A stretch of 64,000 nucleotides of DNA from Peribacillus simplex (GCF_900156045.1 NZ_FTMX01000004.1:124001-188000), one strand, 5' to 3'. Shown: positions 18,220-28,310, counted from the first letter of the stretch. Notes: a model not told the origin generated them from the letters alone. A program made the numbers and translations.

Positions 18220-18649
18220 ATATTTCGTAATGGATGTAACCATTAGGGGGAGGGGACAATACTTGTGAGAACTACAATAAAAGTGTGTGAATTTCTTGTT
18301 ATGAAAAGGCAGAATTACACGAGAGTGAAAATATTAGAATTCGAAAAAGAATAAGGCCTACAAAAAGCAACTACCCCTCAAAGCTTAATTCGTATTAATT
18401 AAGTTTAGTAGGCATACGAAAATTAAAAATTCTTTTATCAGAGGCACAGTTTTTGAAATTCGATATATAAATAGGAAGAAATACGTCATTATAAGCGTAA
18501 ACAGATGTATGTGCTGTTAAAAAGTTTGTTAGCAAAGTAATTAAGATAGCAATTTTCCCTTATTGGAAAAAATAACTTCATTGTTAAATTATTGTTATTG
18601 AATTATAATCTTCTTGAAACATATGAAATGTTATGAATAGGAGAAAAGT
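18220..18649. other. 430-bp AT-rich intergenic region with a nested inverted repeat
   Basis: No gene. At 18356-18413 outer arms GCCTAC/GTAGGC enclose an inner hairpin CTTAATT-CGTATT-AATTAAG. No T-run follows. The rest is AT-rich and should hold the promoter of the acidic surface protein, but I do not see a convincing -35/-10 pair. Confidence 0.35.
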
Positions 18650-20065
18650 ATGAAAATGAAAAAACTGTGGACCATTTTACTTTCATTTACGTTGTTAATT
18701 AGCTTATTCCCGCAATTAGCGATGGCAGCACCAAGCAAAAATTTTGAGCAGGAACTCACAAAGTATTTAAAAGAGGTAAGCCTTGTTAGAGGTTTTGAAG
18801 TGACGAAGGATGATATTGAAACGTCTCTTTCTTTTTACGATGAGAGTATTGAAAACTTTGAATCTATTGATGATCTTAAAGATGCCTTGGGCGAAGTTAT
18901 TAAAGCAGATTTAAGTAATTTAGATGTCATTTATGAAGATTATAATCTAACAAATGAGAGCCTAATTAAACTATTGCATGAAAATGGCGAAGAAATTGAC
19001 GATTATATTTTTATCTGGGACCTCGATGAGGCTGTTTATTTCTATGCAGAAGAGGGCGATTTTGAACGCGATCCAAACTTTGACAAAGAATTTGTCAATT
19101 ATTTAGCCAAGGTTAGTAAAGAAAGAGGCTTCGAAGTAACAAAGGAAGATATCGAAGCGTCTTTGGAACTCTATGATTTTAGCACGGAAGAATTCGAATC
19201 TGTCGCTGAGCTTAGCGAATTCTTAGGTGACGTGATAAAGGCAGACCTAAGCAACTTAGATTATTTTAATGAGAATTATGGATTGGATAAACAAGCGTTG
19301 CTTCAAATGTTGGAAGAAAATGGTGAAGATATTAACGATTATATTTACATAGATAATCTTGAAGAAACTGTTTGGAACCTTACTGGTGGGGGAATAGATG
19401 GTGAAGTTGCCGAAGATTTCCTTCCTATTTTCGAGGAAGAACTCGGTTTAACGGAAGAAGAATTACAGCGGCTTGAAGACCACTTAATGTCTTTGGAAGA
19501 CCATCTTTCCAATCCGGAAACAGTCAAGCGACTTGAAGAATTGGGCAACCGCATGATGGCTTTCGAGGAATTTGATGTAGCAACCGAGCTTACAGCTGAA
19601 CAGATAGCTGAAATGGCATCAATCTATGAAGAATTACTTTCCATCTTTAAGCTGAATGTATCCTATTCCCTTGTGAAAAGTGGCTCGGAATCTCCTGTAA
19701 CCCTTTTGGATTTAATGAAATTGGAAGAACTGAAAGGTGCTAACCTGAAAATAGAGATATACTCTACTGACGGAAAGTTCCTGGCTGATCTTTTAATAAC
19801 AGGTGATATGGTAGATTCCGACACTCTTACTAATGCAGGCGGACAAATAAAGGAATCTGCTAAAGAGGTGCAAAAGACCATTGAAAAGGCACCAGTTGCT
19901 AAACCAGTAAAACAAAAGATCAGCACTCATACTAATTCGGAACATCAAACTGTAAAAGGGGCTAAACTACCAAATACCGCTTCCGATTATATACCTAATG
20001 CCCTTTTAGGACTATGCATTGTCTTGTTCGGAAGCTTGATGTATCGAAAAATCAGGAAAGCTTAA
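18650..20065 (+). CDS. acidic surface protein with LPNTA sortase motif
   Basis: A 471-residue secreted protein. Residues 1-26 are a signal peptide (KMKKLWTILLSF..., cleavage after AMA). The body is strongly acidic and opens with two homologous copies of a ~100-residue module (about 31-133 and 145-247; shared pieces RGFEVTK.DIE, VIKADLSNLD, ENGE.I.DYI). A Glu-rich helical stretch follows. The C terminus is a sorting signal: LPNTA at 440-444, a hydrophobic segment, then the charged tail YRKIRKA. LPNTA is the motif used by B. anthracis class D SrtC. It matches the processed acidic surface protein family. The sortase gene starts 1 bp after its stop. Confidence 0.88.
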   Translation: MKMKKLWTILLSFTLLISLFPQLAMAAPSKNFEQELTKYLKEVSLVRGFEVTKDDIETSLSFYDESIENFESIDDLKDALGEVIKADLSNLDVIYEDYNLTNESLIKLLHENGEEIDDYIFIWDLDEAVYFYAEEGDFERDPNFDKEFVNYLAKVSKERGFEVTKEDIEASLELYDFSTEEFESVAELSEFLGDVIKADLSNLDYFNENYGLDKQALLQMLEENGEDINDYIYIDNLEETVWNLTGGGIDGEVAEDFLPIFEEELGLTEEELQRLEDHLMSLEDHLSNPETVKRLEELGNRMMAFEEFDVATELTAEQIAEMASIYEELLSIFKLNVSYSLVKSGSESPVTLLDLMKLEELKGANLKIEIYSTDGKFLADLLITGDMVDSDTLTNAGGQIKESAKEVQKTIEKAPVAKPVKQKISTHTNSEHQTVKGAKLPNTASDYIPNALLGLCIVLFGSLMYRKIRKA

Positions 20066-20066
20066 T

Positions 20067-20705
20067 ATGAAACAATTAAAGAAAAGGCGGTTGCTTCTGC
20101 TTTCTTGCACAATTGCCATCATTTTATTTGGGGTTTGGTTTTCCACATCCAATATGTATAAGTTTGCAAAAGGCTACTTTCTTTACAAGACTCATACTCC
20201 AAGTAGCCAAGTGAATGAAACTGTTCAGAAGCCACCAAGTAGTGAACCAATAAGTAAAAAAACAACAAAGAAAGAGCTATATCCTGTCCGCCCTAAAACG
20301 GGTGAAGAAATCGGGGAACTGTATATACCCAAACTAAAAGCCAAACTCCCTATTTTCCATGGCACAAACGAGGATGAATTGGAAAAAGGCGTTGGTCACT
20401 TCGCAGGAAGTGTACTACCAGGTGAAAATGACAATTCCGTTCTTTCCGGTCATAGAGATACGGTATTCCGTAAACTCGGACAAGTTGGCGAAGGAGATTT
20501 GTTGATTGTAAGAACATCGGCAGGCGAGTTCACATACAAAGTCAACAAAGTTCGAATTGTGGATGAAGATGATCGAACCGTTATCGTACCAAAGCCGCGG
20601 GCAACGCTAACAGTCAGTACCTGTTATCCCTTTGATTATATCGGGGCGGCACCTGAACGCTATATACTTGTCGCTTATTTGTCTTCAAAAAAAGTAAGTT
20701 CTTAA
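20067..20705 (+). CDS. srtD: class D sortase
   Basis: A 212-residue membrane-anchored transpeptidase that cleaves between Thr and Ala/Ser of a sorting signal and links the protein to the cell wall. It has an N-terminal signal anchor (about 8-28), a linker, and the catalytic barrel. The triad is visible: His129 (SGHRDT), Cys186 (TLTVSTC) and Arg198 (APERYILV). The small size and TLTVSTC box are class D. It is encoded 1 bp after the LPNTA protein, making a dedicated enzyme/substrate pair, and is followed at once by a strong terminator. In Bacillus such pairs act late, in sporulating or stationary cells (known for SrtC, inferred here). Confidence 0.92.
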   Translation: MKQLKKRRLLLLSCTIAIILFGVWFSTSNMYKFAKGYFLYKTHTPSSQVNETVQKPPSSEPISKKTTKKELYPVRPKTGEEIGELYIPKLKAKLPIFHGTNEDELEKGVGHFAGSVLPGENDNSVLSGHRDTVFRKLGQVGEGDLLIVRTSAGEFTYKVNKVRIVDEDDRTVIVPKPRATLTVSTCYPFDYIGAAPERYILVAYLSSKKVSS

Positions 20706-20735
20706 TAAGCAACTTTTTATTACATGTTCTAAAAA

Positions 20736-20775
20736 AAAAGAGTCCCGATAAGGTAAAACTTATCGGGACTCTTTT
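20736..20775. terminator. bidirectional terminator between srtD and the DoxX-like gene
   Basis: A 17-bp perfect stem (AAAAGAGTCCCGATAAG and its complement) with loop GTAAAA. The outer ends are A-rich and T-rich, so it works on both strands for the two converging genes. Confidence 0.9.
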
Positions 20776-20818
20776 AATTTCCAATTCTTCTTATATGAGA
20801 CGAGATTATTTCACATTA

Positions 20819-21226
20819 TTATATTGTTAAGCTATCCTTATTGCTCAAAGTGCTCGATGTAGCGGATTTTAATATTTTATGATGGTAAATATAAGAGCCG
20901 GCTATCAATATATATCCGATAATGAAAAGCAGCCATCCACTGGCAGGGTCGCCCACTGATATGCTTGAATACATAGCACCCGTCAAATCAAATACAAAAC
21001 CGGCATAAGCCCATTCCTTAATTCTCGGAAAACCTGGAATGAGTATTGCCGCGACACCTAATAATTTGGCTATTCCAATGAAGGGCAGAAGGTAGGTAGG
21101 ATAACCTAAATGATCAAATAAAGCGACTGCATCGGGAACAGACATTATATCCGGAATAGAACCCAAAACCATTAGTGCCACCAAAAGCCCTGTGAAAATC
21201 CAATATATAATTTTTATTTTTTTCAT
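20819..21226 (-). CDS. DoxX-like membrane protein
   Basis: A 135-residue protein with four hydrophobic segments (about 5-25, 45-65, 72-92, 97-117), matching the DoxX-like family. Motifs are the GSIPD segment after TM1, LGYPTYLLPFIGIAKLLG and IKEWAYAGFVFDL. Members are small quinone- or redox-linked membrane proteins of uncertain role. GGGAGGGAA precedes the ATG. It is a single gene, convergent with srtD. Confidence 0.82.
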   Translation of the reverse strand: MKKIKIIYWIFTGLLVALMVLGSIPDIMSVPDAVALFDHLGYPTYLLPFIGIAKLLGVAAILIPGFPRIKEWAYAGFVFDLTGAMYSSISVGDPASGWLLFIIGYILIAGSYIYHHKILKSATSSTLSNKDSLTI

Positions 21227-21311
21227 TTATTCACATTCCCTCCCTTAGGTTGACATTTTAATCATATTCCACTTTCCTTTTTTTAATGCACTCTATATTA
21301 TTGAACTTCTA

Positions 21312-21353
21312 CAGTCGTGGCGCGATTCTTTAATAAGAATCGCGCCACGACTG
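21312..21353. repeat. perfect 19-bp inverted repeat (hairpin 1)
   Basis: CAGTCGTGGCGCGATTCTT, a 4-base TAAT loop, then its exact complement. It is GC-rich in an AT-rich setting and is immediately followed by a second perfect hairpin. There is no T-run of its own. It could be a folded RNA element, a factor binding site, or the remnant of a mobile hairpin element. Confidence 0.7.
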
Positions 21354-21396
21354 CAGGCAAACTCGAAGAAAAGCGAGTTTGCCTGCGGTTTTTTCT
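21353..21396 (+). terminator. perfect 13-bp hairpin with T-tract (hairpin 2)
   Basis: GCAGGCAAACTCG and its exact complement flank an 8-base loop, followed by GGTTTTTTCTT. It forms a good plus-strand terminator directly abutting hairpin 1, yet there is no plus-strand gene upstream before the convergent DoxX gene. The two hairpins could be the end of a small RNA. Confidence 0.6.
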
Positions 21397-21432
21397 TGAA
21401 AAATAGTCAGATGATTTCAGAAATCCGTCCCC

Positions 21433-21690
21433 ACGAGTAAAGGTGCGAAATCAAAGGTGCAGCACGAATTCACGAGTAAAAGGCCAAAACTCACGAGTAA
21501 ACGGTCCAAACTTACGAGTAAAAGGCCAAAACTCGCGAGTAAACGGTCCAAACTTACGAGTAAAAGGCCAAAACTCACGAGTAAATGGGCCAAACTCACG
21601 ATAAACGTGCGAAATCATGGGTGCAGCGCGAATTCACGAGTAAACATGCGAAATCCCGGGCGTAGCACGAAAGCACGAACAAAATGTATA
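21433..21690. repeat. 21-bp tandem repeat field with longer flanking units
   Basis: ACGAGTAAA-type starts fall at 21472, 21493, 21514, 21535, 21556, 21577 and 21598, exactly 21 bp apart. Two variants alternate (…AAGGCCAAAACTC and …ACGGTCCAAACTT), giving a 42-bp higher-order unit. Flanking copies (21433, 21598, 21636) have a longer form containing GTGCGAAATC and GGTGCAGC.CGAATTC. Because 21 is divisible by 3 the reverse strand stays open with a 7-residue repeat, but there is no ribosome binding site, so I do not call it coding. Similar arrays occur between genes in Bacillus relatives (from memory). Confidence 0.85.
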
Positions 21691-21747
21691 TCGATAGGGG
21701 GATATGCTTGATCAGTCTTCCCTGTTGCAGCACTTGTAGGTATGGCT

Positions 21748-22329
21748 TTATCTTATAAAAATGTTTATTGCCTTAAAAGAATTGATAATGGAGACGCATA
21801 TGCCGACACAGGAAATCGTGATGAGTGAATACATTAACTTTAAGTCATTCAATATAATAATTCCCGCAATTACTATGAGTGAATCAATAATAAAAATAAT
21901 GATTCCAGGATTAGTTGCTGTGGTTTTAGCGATTAATAGTGCTAGTAAATCCACTCCACCGGGGCTAATATGTTGTCTCAGCATAAAACCAACACCAATC
22001 CCAATCGTCATTCCACCGATAATGGCACTCGTTATGATCGGTAGATGAACCAAACCGTTTAGTGGTGTTAGCCAATCAATAATGGTTGAAGTAAAAGCTA
22101 ACCCAAGGATGGCATTGAAGAAATAAGACTTGTCGTATAGAAGAGATACAAGGTATATGGGAATGTTGATCATGATCATGGTATGTCCAACCTGGATTCC
22201 CCAAACATATTTGATTAACAAACTTATTCCGAATATCCCGCCATTTATTAGATGAATGGGGACAATGAACAGATTAAGACCTACTCCAATGCAAAAACTT
22301 GAAAAAAGCAGAGTAACGAACTTTTTCAT
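21748..22329 (-). CDS. YitT family membrane protein
   Basis: A 193-residue integral membrane protein with about five to six hydrophobic segments, matching the YitT family. Typical blocks are GVGLNLFIVPIHLINGGIFGISLL near the N terminus and GFMLRQHISPGGVDLLALL in the middle. It lacks the C-terminal soluble DUF2179 domain of full-length (about 280-residue) YitT proteins, so it is the short form. ATG 22329 is preferred, with AAGGGGA 8 nt upstream; the frame extends seven codons further. Function unknown, probably small-solute transport. It is a single gene. Confidence 0.85.
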   Translation of the reverse strand: MKKFVTLLFSSFCIGVGLNLFIVPIHLINGGIFGISLLIKYVWGIQVGHTMIMINIPIYLVSLLYDKSYFFNAILGLAFTSTIIDWLTPLNGLVHLPIITSAIIGGMTIGIGVGFMLRQHISPGGVDLLALLIAKTTATNPGIIIFIIDSLIVIAGIIILNDLKLMYSLITISCVGICVSIINSFKAINIFIR

Positions 22330-22524
22330 AAAAACATTCCCCTTGTCCAAATCATTATCTTAAAATATATGAGAGGAAAGTAAATATATACTTAGTATAA
22401 TGAAAGTACCATTGCAATTTGTGTATTGTTTGCTTTGCTCCCCAAATGATGTTCTGAAATTTTAGATGCATGCGAGCAGCAGTATCAAAATGGATGCCGT
22501 CACATTGAGCACATGAAGTAATTT

Positions 22525-22569
22525 GGCAAAAAAAAGAGACACTCATAAAAAGTGTCTCTTTTTTTTGCC
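22525..22569. terminator. bidirectional terminator after the MFS gene
   Basis: A 19-bp perfect stem starts with GGC and eight A, continues GAGACACT, has the loop CATAAAA, and ends with the exact complement. The oligo-A/oligo-T stretches within the stem let it work on either strand. The gene it most clearly serves is the minus-strand MFS transporter 70 bp away. The remaining space to YitT (22330-22524) shows no gene. Confidence 0.85.
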
Positions 22570-22639
22570 TTAATGGGGCAAGTCAGTTTTTAAGAATTTT
22601 TTATACCTTGGAAAATAGGTTGAATTTAGCCTTGTTTAT

Positions 22640-24130
22640 TCAAGCTCTTTTTTTTGATAGGCGATTTGTAATGGTATCTTCTTGAGGTGAAGTTTGCCGT
22701 ATATAAAAGGCCAGTATGAATGCAACTATGGTCAATCCTGTTGCAATCATGAATGCATCATCCACTCCCATTACGCTACCTTGTTTAATGGCCATGGCCA
22801 TTTGTGATGTATTATCTGGTGATATGTTTCTTTGAGATAAGATTTCCTGAACATGCTTCGTTCCCTGGTTTGTCATGATGGAAACAAAGAATGCCATGCC
22901 AACAGCACCTGCTACCATTCTCAATGTATTGACCATTGCTGTTCCATATTTATTTAGGCTAAGTGCCAATTCATTTAATCCAGCAGTGAAGATGGGCATC
23001 ATCAGTATCGACATTCCGAACATTCTAATAGTATATACCCACACCACATAAGAATAGGACGTATCTGTTTCAAGCCGCGTTAAAAGATAGGTTGTAATGA
23101 TAGTGATGGCAAGTCCGCTCACCGCAAGCCATCTCGCACCAAATCGATCGAACAGCTTACCTGTGATAGGAGACATGATCCCCATTAAAATCCCGCCAGG
23201 CAATAGCATGAGACCGGATTCCATCGGAGTAAACCCCCGGATATTCTGCATATAGATTGGCATGATGATCATTCCAGAGAACATACCCATAGTTGCGATG
23301 ATGTTGATAACCGTCGTTAAAGTGAACATCCGATACCGAAAAATTCTAAATTCCAAAATAGGATGGGATACAGTAAATTGCCTCCAGACAAATAAAACTA
23401 AACTGATTCCCCCTACAAGGAACATCGTCAGTACTTCGGGACTGTCCCATCCCTTGGTACCGCCTGTAGCGAATCCATATAGAACTCCGCCAAATCCGAT
23501 AGTGGAAAGAATTACACCCATTTTATCGAGTTTAGGCCGACTCGTTTTCCCTACTTTTTTGATGATGAAAATGGCAAAGATGAAGTCAAGCAGTGCAAAT
23601 GGGAAAATGACAAAAAACAGAACCCGCCAAGAGTAGTTTTGTATAATCCATCCTGATAACGTCGGTCCTACAGCAGGGGCAAAATTCATCGCGATACCAA
23701 ATATACCCATTGCGAAACCGCGTCTGTTAGATGGAAATATAGTGAAAATCACATTTGTGATCAAAGGGAATAAAATCCCCGCCCCGGCGGCTTGAACCAC
23801 ACGTCCGATCAATAAGACGGAGAAGCTGGGGGCAATTCCACATAGGAAAGTTCCTAAAGCGAAAAGTCCCATCGAAGCAAGATATAGTTGTCTTGTATTG
23901 AAACGTTCCATTAAGAAAGCAGTGATAGGGATGACGATCCCATTGACCAATAGGAAGATTGTAGTAAGCCAGTTAGCTGTTGCAGCTGAGATTTCAAAGT
24001 GATTCATTAATTGAGGCAATGCTATATTAATTAAAGTCTGATTTAAGAAAGCGACTAGAGCCCCAGCCAGCATCACCGCAAACATGGGACCCGTACGAAC
24101 TTTAGTGATGGCTGTTTTGTCGTGATTCAT
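22640..24130 (-). CDS. MFS multidrug exporter, DHA2 (EmrB/QacA) family
   Basis: A 496-residue transporter with 14 predicted membrane segments, typical of the DHA2 drug:H+ antiporters. It has the TM1-TM2 region with FLNQTLINIALPQL and NWLTTIFLLVNGIVIPITAFL, motif A-like LMERFNTRQLYL, and motif C-like APAVGPTLSGWI. AAAGGA lies before the ATG. A palindromic site at 24155-24177 directly upstream suggests repression by a TetR- or MarR-type protein that is not encoded next to it. It ends with a strong terminator. Confidence 0.9.
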   Translation of the reverse strand: MNHDKTAITKVRTGPMFAVMLAGALVAFLNQTLINIALPQLMNHFEISAATANWLTTIFLLVNGIVIPITAFLMERFNTRQLYLASMGLFALGTFLCGIAPSFSVLLIGRVVQAAGAGILFPLITNVIFTIFPSNRRGFAMGIFGIAMNFAPAVGPTLSGWIIQNYSWRVLFFVIFPFALLDFIFAIFIIKKVGKTSRPKLDKMGVILSTIGFGGVLYGFATGGTKGWDSPEVLTMFLVGGISLVLFVWRQFTVSHPILEFRIFRYRMFTLTTVINIIATMGMFSGMIIMPIYMQNIRGFTPMESGLMLLPGGILMGIMSPITGKLFDRFGARWLAVSGLAITIITTYLLTRLETDTSYSYVVWVYTIRMFGMSILMMPIFTAGLNELALSLNKYGTAMVNTLRMVAGAVGMAFFVSIMTNQGTKHVQEILSQRNISPDNTSQMAMAIKQGSVMGVDDAFMIATGLTIVAFILAFYIRQTSPQEDTITNRLSKKRA

Positions 24131-24154
24131 TATTATGGCACGTCCTTTCCGCTA

Positions 24155-24177
24155 AGATAGTACGTATTGTACTGTCT
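24155..24177 (-). promoter_or_regulatory. candidate operator of the MFS exporter
   Basis: An imperfect palindrome: AGATAGTAC, spacer GTATT, GTACTGTCT (9-base arms, one mismatch). It lies 25 nt before the start codon, in the leader or core promoter, the usual position for a repressor site of a drug-exporter gene. Confidence 0.55.
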
Positions 24178-24590
24178 GCTAGTTTTTAAAATTATAGAAG
24201 TTAAAGCGACTTCACTAAGTTTATAAGTAAACCAACCTATATTTTCCAATGATATACACCATCTTAAGGAGATTAACCTCAATTCACGATTTTGGAGGTG
24301 TTTATTCTTCATTAGCAACTTACTTGACAATAACCAGGATATATTCTCTTTTTTAGGAAATTCCCCAGTTTAACATCCATTCTACAGGTATACCATACTT
24401 CGAACAATAATCACCAATATAATACTTAATACGTATCAGAAAAATTGTTCCCTTTAGTATAAATACTTTAACATTCTATCATTCGTATTCACTAAATAAT
24501 AGTTAATTGATAAAAAGGTGTGATGGACAATAAAATCACGCCTTTTCCGTATGTTGAGAATTAATGTTTTTTAAATATTCAAAATAATCA
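24178..24590. other. AT-rich gap between the MFS and frl units
   Basis: No gene. A hairpin at 24513-24546 (AAAAGGTGTGAT with ATCACGCCTTTT, one G-U pair) resembles a terminator with no gene in front of it and may shield the frl promoter from read-through. TTGACAATAACC near 24324 could belong to a promoter, but it has no clear partner box. Confidence 0.4.
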
Positions 24591-24637
24591 TTGCAATCGA
24601 TGTACTGTTTAATTATAATACAAAGCATAACAAATAA
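24591..24637 (+). promoter_or_regulatory. frlC promoter and shared frl box
   Basis: TTGCAA (24591-24596), 17 bp, TATAAT (24614-24619). The -10 box runs into a 24-base block, TATAATACAAAGCATAACAA plus ATAA, that recurs with one change at 26935-26958 before frlB. The block covers the transcription start, a natural position for the FrlR repressor operator. The frlC ribosome binding site follows 14 bp later. Confidence 0.7.
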
Positions 24638-24663
24638 AAAATCTTTATGAGGAGGTGAAATAA

Positions 24664-25482
24664 TTGAACATTGCAGGGATGAATATCACTTTTAGGCATT
24701 TCCCTTTTCATTATTTTTTGGATTGCATGGATCACCTTGAGATTAAAAGCATTGAATTATGGGGTGGGGAGCCACATCTATATGTTTATCGCAACATACT
24801 AGAAAATATAAGAAGTTTGAGAAGGGAAATTAAGTCCAGAAATATGAAAATCATCTGCTATACTCCAGAGCAATGTATCTATCCTTATAACATTGCATCC
24901 TCGGATGCACATTGGCGAAAAAAAAGCATTGAATATTTTATGGACAATCTTTACGCCGCGCTGGAGTTAGACACAAACATGATGCTTATCACTTCTGGAA
25001 TAGGGGACTTTTCCGTCTCACAAGAGGAATCATGGAAGTATGCGAGTGACTCAATCTTTCAATTAACCAAAGTAGCTGAGATGGAAGGTTTGATTCTTGC
25101 TTTAGAGCCATTAACAAAATATGAATCCAATCTGGTAATAGACTCTATAGGGCTAAGGAAAATGTTAGAGGAAATCCAGTCTTCCTCATTAAAAGGAATG
25201 ATAGATACAGTTTCGATGCAGCTGGCAGGTGAAACGCCTGATGAGTACTTTTCCTTCCTTCCCGAATTAAGCCATTTTCACCTAATGGATGGAGATGGTC
25301 AATCAGATACGCATCTGGCACTAGATGATGGGATTTTAAATTGGAGAGAATACTTAGCAAGCCTTAAAGACCATCGTTATAAAGGAAGTTGTTCTCTAGA
25401 GATTATGGGATCAAATTATTATCAAAATCCAAGAGATGCAATCATGAAATCTATTGAAAAAGTAAGGGAAATGGGAATTTAA
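24664..25482 (+). CDS. frlC: fructoselysine 3-epimerase
   Basis: A 272-residue TIM-barrel enzyme of the xylose isomerase-like sugar epimerase family. It interconverts psicoselysine and fructoselysine so that both can be used. It matches E. coli FrlC in blocks such as IELWGGEPH, ICYTPEQCIYPYN, LALEPLTKYESNLV (metal-ligand Glu) and DGDGQSDTH, and in length. The start is TTG 24664 after GAGGAGGTG. The whole neighbourhood (frlA, frlB, frlD, frlR) confirms the call. It is first in the operon, not third as in E. coli. Confidence 0.9.
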   Translation: MNIAGMNITFRHFPFHYFLDCMDHLEIKSIELWGGEPHLYVYRNILENIRSLRREIKSRNMKIICYTPEQCIYPYNIASSDAHWRKKSIEYFMDNLYAALELDTNMMLITSGIGDFSVSQEESWKYASDSIFQLTKVAEMEGLILALEPLTKYESNLVIDSIGLRKMLEEIQSSSLKGMIDTVSMQLAGETPDEYFSFLPELSHFHLMDGDGQSDTHLALDDGILNWREYLASLKDHRYKGSCSLEIMGSNYYQNPRDAIMKSIEKVREMGI

Positions 25483-26850
<1,368 letters not shown>

Positions 26851-26911
26851 CAGAATGCTAAGGGAAGTTAGGCCTCTTCGATAAACGCCCTAAAAATTTA
26901 AACTAAAACAA

Positions 26912-26958
26912 TTGTGAGATTTATTATATTTGGATATAATACAAGGCATAACAAATAA
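26912..26958 (+). promoter_or_regulatory. frlB promoter with second copy of the frl box
   Basis: TTGTGA (26912-26917), 17 bp, TATAAT (26935-26940), merging into TATAATACAAGGCATAACAA plus ATAA. This is 23 of 24 bases identical to the box before frlC. It gives frlB-frlD an independent promoter under the same control. Confidence 0.7.
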
Positions 26959-26984
26959 TTGAGGATACAGGGAGGAATATATTG

Positions 26985-27998
26985 ATGCTAAAGTTTGATG
27001 AGGGGTTATTTCTTGATCTTGTAGAAAAAGAGGGCCTTGCTTTTAGAGGTCAGATTGAAGAAATCGTAGATGGAATCACAAAAAGGGGCTACAGCAATAT
27101 TTTCCTGATCGGGGCTGGTGGCACCATTGCCATGATGTATCCATATGAATACATTTTAAAATCAAATTCTACCATTGATGTCCATGCAGAAATTGCTGCT
27201 GAGTTCATGGTGATGGATCATAAGCATTTCAGCAAAGATTCAGTCTGTATTTTTACATCTGTATCTGGGACAACTCAAGAAACAGTTGCCGCTGCTGAGT
27301 ATTGTAAAGCAAAAGGGGCTACTACAATCGCTTTAGTTGCAGAGCCAAATACCCCGTTAACACAAATTGCGGATTACTGTATAACGACAGGTTCTGAAAC
27401 GCACTCTTTTGATACTTTCTTTATGCTTTTGTACATGTTCGTCTTCCGTTTCATGTATAACAATGATGAATTCCCACAATATGAACAATTCACGAAGGAG
27501 GTTTCTCTACTTCCACGTGCAATTCTGGATGCCGTTAATTCTTTTGATAAAAAAGCAGAGGAATTTGCCATTACCCATAAAGACACGGATTACCACATGA
27601 TGGTCGGTTCTGGTAACCTATGGGGAAACACTTATTCATATGCGATGTGCATTTTAGAGGAAATGCAATGGATCCAAGCGAAATCCATCCACGCGGCAGA
27701 GTTTTTCCATGGTACGCTTGAACTTGTTGTTGAAGATACAAGTGTTATTTTACTAAAGGGAGAAGACGAAACAAGACCGCTGATGGACCGTGTAGAGAGA
27801 TTTGTAGAAAAAATCTCAAAAAATATAACGGTTATTGATACCAAAAACTTTGATATGGAAGGCATCAGCGAAGAATTTAGAAAGCACTTTTCTGTTAGTA
27901 TTAACTGGTCAATATTAAGTCGAATCAGCGTTTACCTTGAGCGTGAAAGAAATCATCCATTAACACTTAGAAGATACTATCGACAAATGGAATATTAA
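26985..27998 (+). CDS. frlB: fructoselysine 6-phosphate deglycase
   Basis: A 337-residue protein with two SIS (sugar isomerase) domains, about 30-160 and 190-320. It splits 6-phospho-fructoselysine into glucose 6-phosphate and lysine. Typical segments are NIFLIGAGGT, HAEIAAEF, TSVSGTTQETVAAAEY (phosphosugar-binding loop) and IHAAEFFHGTLELV. ATG 26985 is 9 nt from GGGAGG; the TTG just before it is the alternative. It has its own promoter and is separated from frlD by a repeat element. Confidence 0.93.
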   Translation: MLKFDEGLFLDLVEKEGLAFRGQIEEIVDGITKRGYSNIFLIGAGGTIAMMYPYEYILKSNSTIDVHAEIAAEFMVMDHKHFSKDSVCIFTSVSGTTQETVAAAEYCKAKGATTIALVAEPNTPLTQIADYCITTGSETHSFDTFFMLLYMFVFRFMYNNDEFPQYEQFTKEVSLLPRAILDAVNSFDKKAEEFAITHKDTDYHMMVGSGNLWGNTYSYAMCILEEMQWIQAKSIHAAEFFHGTLELVVEDTSVILLKGEDETRPLMDRVERFVEKISKNITVIDTKNFDMEGISEEFRKHFSVSINWSILSRISVYLERERNHPLTLRRYYRQMEY

Positions 27999-28027
27999 GA
28001 TATGTAGAGCATTACTTAGTAGTGCCC

Positions 28028-28310
28028 AAGACTGTATCTTAAAAAAAGTTCCAACAGATCAAAAAAGCATTCCAGTTGATTGGAGCGGGTGTGCGAGACT
28101 CCTGCGGGAAATACGTGCCCAAGGGAGACCCCACACACAGGCGCACATAGCGCCAAAGGAGGCTCCCTTTCCGCCGACTGTCTGCCAAGCCTCATCAAAG
28201 CATGAGCCAATGTGGTCTTGGCTAGCCAGTTATTCGGCAGGAGTGTCGCAAATCTCTTCAATTCAGAGGGTGTTTCGTTTCATTCTTAAAATCAAGTAAA
28301 AAACATGAAG
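28028..28310. repeat. Bacillus-type GC-rich interspersed repeat inside the frl locus
   Basis: A non-coding block, more GC-rich than its surroundings, containing GCGAGACTCCTGCGGGAA, CCAAGGGAGACCCC, GCGCCAAAGGAGGCTC and CCGCCGACTGTCTGCC. I recognise these phrases as a degenerate repeat scattered between genes in many Bacillus relatives. It separates frlB from frlD. A terminator-like half-palindrome (28007-28025) on its left resembles the complete palindrome on its right (28332-28353), as if the element entered or duplicated a hairpin. Confidence 0.75.

Noticed and set aside
21417-21711. Open frames on both strands through the 21-bp repeats
   Set aside because: Openness follows from a period divisible by three; there is no ribosome binding site and the composition is purely repetitive.
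28016-28261. 81-codon minus-strand frame between frlB and frlD
   Set aside because: It lies entirely within the interspersed repeat; such elements give chance frames in many Bacillus genomes.
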